Below the pieces are notes generated by a model. That model did not search any database. It was not told the origin of the DNA and worked only from the letters and a program-made list of their open reading frames with translations. A program made the position numbers and the translations under genes. From contig JAMCZX010000004.1 in the NCBI GenBank assembly GCA_023485205.1, forward strand, positions 1 to 17,251: a stretch of 17,251 nucleotides of DNA, read 5' to 3'. Position 1 is the first letter of the stretch; every line of letters begins with the position of its first letter. Shown in pieces: positions 15,152 to 17,251 of this stretch. Origin of the DNA: Candidatus Omnitrophota bacterium (GTDB lineage: Bacteria > Ratteibacteria > UBA8468 > B48-G9 > DTJG01).

Positions 15152-17242
15152 ATGTTTCAGGATTTTTTTAATCCATCATCTATTGTTGTTATTGGAGCAT
15201 CAAGAGAACCTCAAAAAGTAGGATATGCAATTGTAAAAAATTTAATTGAGGGAAATTTCAAAGGAAAAATATATCCTGTTAACCCAAAAGCAGATGAAAT
15301 ATTAGAAATTAAATGTTTTGATTCCATAAAAAATGTTTCTGAGACACCTTCACTTGCTGTAATTGTTCTTCCTGCCAAAATTGTAAGTCAAACTGTAGAA
15401 GAGTGCTGTCAAAAAGGAATAAAATCTTTGGTTGTCATAAGCGCAGGTTTTAAAGAAACAGGAAAAGAAGGGGAAGAAAGAGAAAAAGAACTATTAAAAA
15501 TTGCAAATAAATATAATAGTAGAATTATAGGCCCAAATTGTCTTGGAATTACAGATACATATTCAAATCTTAATGCTTCATTTGGCCCGTTTATGCCAGA
15601 CAAAGGAAAAATTGCTTTTATTTCTCAATCAGGAGCCATAATCTGTGCTGTTATTGATTGGGCAAAGCAAGAAAAAATTGGTTTTTCCAGGGTTATAAGT
15701 ATTGGAAATATGGCAGATGTTTCTGAAGCAGAATTAATAGAAGATTGTGGAAACGATGAAAACACAAAAGTAATTCTTTTATATATGGAAGGAGTAAAAA
15801 ACGGAAAAGATTTTATTCAAAGAGTATCAAAAATAACAAATAAAAAACCTGTTTTGGCAATAAAATCAGGGCTTACTGTCTCAGGGTCAAAAGCAGTTTC
15901 TTCTCATACAGGAAGTCTTGCAGGATCTGCTTCTGCATATAAAGCCGCTTTTGAAAAAGCAGGAGTAATTCAGGTGGAAACATTGTCAGAACTTTTTGAT
16001 TCGGCTCTTTTATTAATTTCACAGCCAATAATTAAAGGAAATAATATCGCAATAGTTACAAATGCCGGTGGAGCATCTGTCCTTGCAACTGACACCACAG
16101 AAAAGTTAGGACTTAAAATGGCTCAATTATCCGAATCCACAAAAACAATCCTTAAAGAAAATCTTCCTTCATCAGCCAATATACACAATCCTGTTGATGT
16201 AATTGGAGATGCTGACGAAAAAAGATATGCTATTGCTATTGAAAATGTTTTAAAAGATGAAAATGTAAACGGTTTACTAACTATTTTAACTCCACAGGTC
16301 ATGACAAAACATTATGAAACTGCAGAAAAATTAATTGAATTATCTAAAAAATTTAATAAAACAGTAGTTTCAAGTTTTATTGGCGGAACAGTTATGGAAA
16401 AAACCCTCTCATTTCTTCAAAAAAATAATATTCCAAACTATAGTTTTCCGGAGACCGCTGTTAATTCATTAAAATCCATGGTAATGTTTAATAATATAAA
16501 AAACAGAAAAACATCAGTAAAAAAAGATTTTACTGTTGACAGTCAACGGATAAATGAAATACTTTCTATCGCAGCAAAAAGTGATAATAAATATCTCACA
16601 GATTTTCAGGCAAGAGAAATTTTTACTCTTTATAATATAAAAAAACCCAATACATACCTTGCCAAGACCTTAGAAGATGCTATAAAAAATTCTGATAGTA
16701 TTGGATTTCCAATGGTTGCCAAAATTGTCAGCCCGGATATTCTACATAAAACTGAAGCAGGAGGAGTAAAAGTAAATATAAAAAATAAAGAAGACCTTGA
16801 GAAATCCTATAATGAAATTATCCAATCCATAAAAAAGTATAATCCAAAAGCCAATATAGAAGGCATAGAAATACAGGAGATGGTAAAAGGAGTTCAGGAA
16901 GTAATAATCGGAGCAAAAAAAGACCCTCAGTTTGGACATCTTATAATGTTTGGACTTGGAGGTATTTTTGTTGAACTGTTAAAAGATGTAATATTTAAAA
17001 TTATACCTGTAACACAAGATGAAGCTTTTCAAATGGTATCAGGTATAAAAGAAGCAAAACTACTTACAGGTTATAGAAACACCCCCGAAGCTGATATAGA
17101 AGAAATCGTTGAAACAATATTAAAAGTTTCTCATCTTTGTGAAAATCATCCGGAAATATCAGAAATAGACCTGAATCCTTTAATAGTAAAAGAAAAGGGC
17201 AGGGGACTTGTAATGGTAGACACCAGAATAATAATAGGATAA
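15152..17242 (+). CDS. ADP-forming acetyl/acyl-CoA synthetase, fused alpha-beta
   Basis: A 696-residue single-chain enzyme that converts acyl-CoA, ADP and phosphate to acid, CoA and ATP, conserving energy during fermentation. Residues 1-130 form a CoA-binding domain (SSIVVIGASREPQKVG, YPVNPKAD, GPNCLG). The succinyl-CoA-synthetase-like alpha part follows, with SQSGAI (158-163) and the phosphohistidine His252 in SSHTGSLAG. The C-terminal beta part (about 470-696) is an ATP-grasp domain with His532 in DILHKTEAGGVKV and GLGGIFVELLKDV (601-613). The alpha-beta order matches the fused form found in many anaerobic bacteria. A good Shine-Dalgarno (AAGGAG) precedes the ATG by 10 bases. It ends the cluster, 76 bp after the URO-D-like gene, and no terminator is seen before the window ends. 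Acyl-group preference (acetate, propionate, aryl acids) cannot be read. Confidence 0.92.
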   Translation: MFQDFFNPSSIVVIGASREPQKVGYAIVKNLIEGNFKGKIYPVNPKADEILEIKCFDSIKNVSETPSLAVIVLPAKIVSQTVEECCQKGIKSLVVISAGFKETGKEGEEREKELLKIANKYNSRIIGPNCLGITDTYSNLNASFGPFMPDKGKIAFISQSGAIICAVIDWAKQEKIGFSRVISIGNMADVSEAELIEDCGNDENTKVILLYMEGVKNGKDFIQRVSKITNKKPVLAIKSGLTVSGSKAVSSHTGSLAGSASAYKAAFEKAGVIQVETLSELFDSALLLISQPIIKGNNIAIVTNAGGASVLATDTTEKLGLKMAQLSESTKTILKENLPSSANIHNPVDVIGDADEKRYAIAIENVLKDENVNGLLTILTPQVMTKHYETAEKLIELSKKFNKTVVSSFIGGTVMEKTLSFLQKNNIPNYSFPETAVNSLKSMVMFNNIKNRKTSVKKDFTVDSQRINEILSIAAKSDNKYLTDFQAREIFTLYNIKKPNTYLAKTLEDAIKNSDSIGFPMVAKIVSPDILHKTEAGGVKVNIKNKEDLEKSYNEIIQSIKKYNPKANIEGIEIQEMVKGVQEVIIGAKKDPQFGHLIMFGLGGIFVELLKDVIFKIIPVTQDEAFQMVSGIKEAKLLTGYRNTPEADIEEIVETILKVSHLCENHPEISEIDLNPLIVKEKGRGLVMVDTRIIIG

Positions 17243-17251
17243 AATAAGTGT

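Noticed and set aside
1..17251. Insertion sequences, CRISPR arrays, tRNA or rRNA genes
   Set aside because: No transposase or recombinase reading frame, no regularly spaced repeats and no tRNA cloverleaf was recognised in any gap.

Overview
The window is AT-rich bacterial DNA holding fourteen protein genes and no RNA genes that I can see. The best clue to the organism is a pseudopilin whose N-terminus reads [20 protein letters not shown] and whose C-terminus carries a DGHV motif. This protein sits between a LacI-type regulator and very large exported GH42-like proteins. That arrangement is typical of the Planctomycetes-Verrucomicrobia-Lentisphaerae-Omnitrophota assemblage, here a low-GC and probably anaerobic, fermentative member (an ADP-forming acyl-CoA synthetase is present). 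The placement is an inference from gene content.

Left part (1-4684, all minus strand). Reading in the direction of transcription, from right to left: tyrS (tyrosyl-tRNA synthetase); a BrnT/CopG-type toxin-antitoxin pair; a 0.1 kb patch of gene scraps; mscL with a C-terminal zinc-ribbon-like tail; an AbrB/PIN (VapBC-like) toxin-antitoxin pair with a clear promoter and palindromic operator; a class II aldolase; folP (dihydropteroate synthase); and the 5' end of ruvX/yqgF. Two toxin-antitoxin modules and mscL therefore lie between housekeeping genes. The patch between the first antitoxin and mscL (about 2770-2891) is assembled from one fragment closely matching the 3' part of tyrS and two separate fragments of folP. 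The fragments differ from the window's own tyrS and folP mostly at synonymous or conservative positions. The patch supplies the antitoxin's last eleven codons (out of frame) and contains the mscL start codon. This is the most unusual structure in the window.

Right part (4793-17242, all plus strand). A strong sigma70-type promoter with a palindrome at the expected transcription start drives a LacI-family regulator. It is followed without a gap by a pseudopilin that has two strong in-frame ribosome-binding sites, then by two tandem, diverged, exported GH42-like proteins of 1172 and 1113 residues, only 8 bp apart. After a 0.1 kb gap come a uroporphyrinogen-decarboxylase-superfamily protein that is not HemE, and a fused alpha-beta ADP-forming acyl-CoA synthetase. 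A plausible reading is a sugar-responsive locus for attacking an extracellular polysaccharide, with the pseudopilin helping the large enzymes to be secreted or displayed, and the last gene conserving energy as ATP plus acetate. The substrate cannot be read from the sequence.
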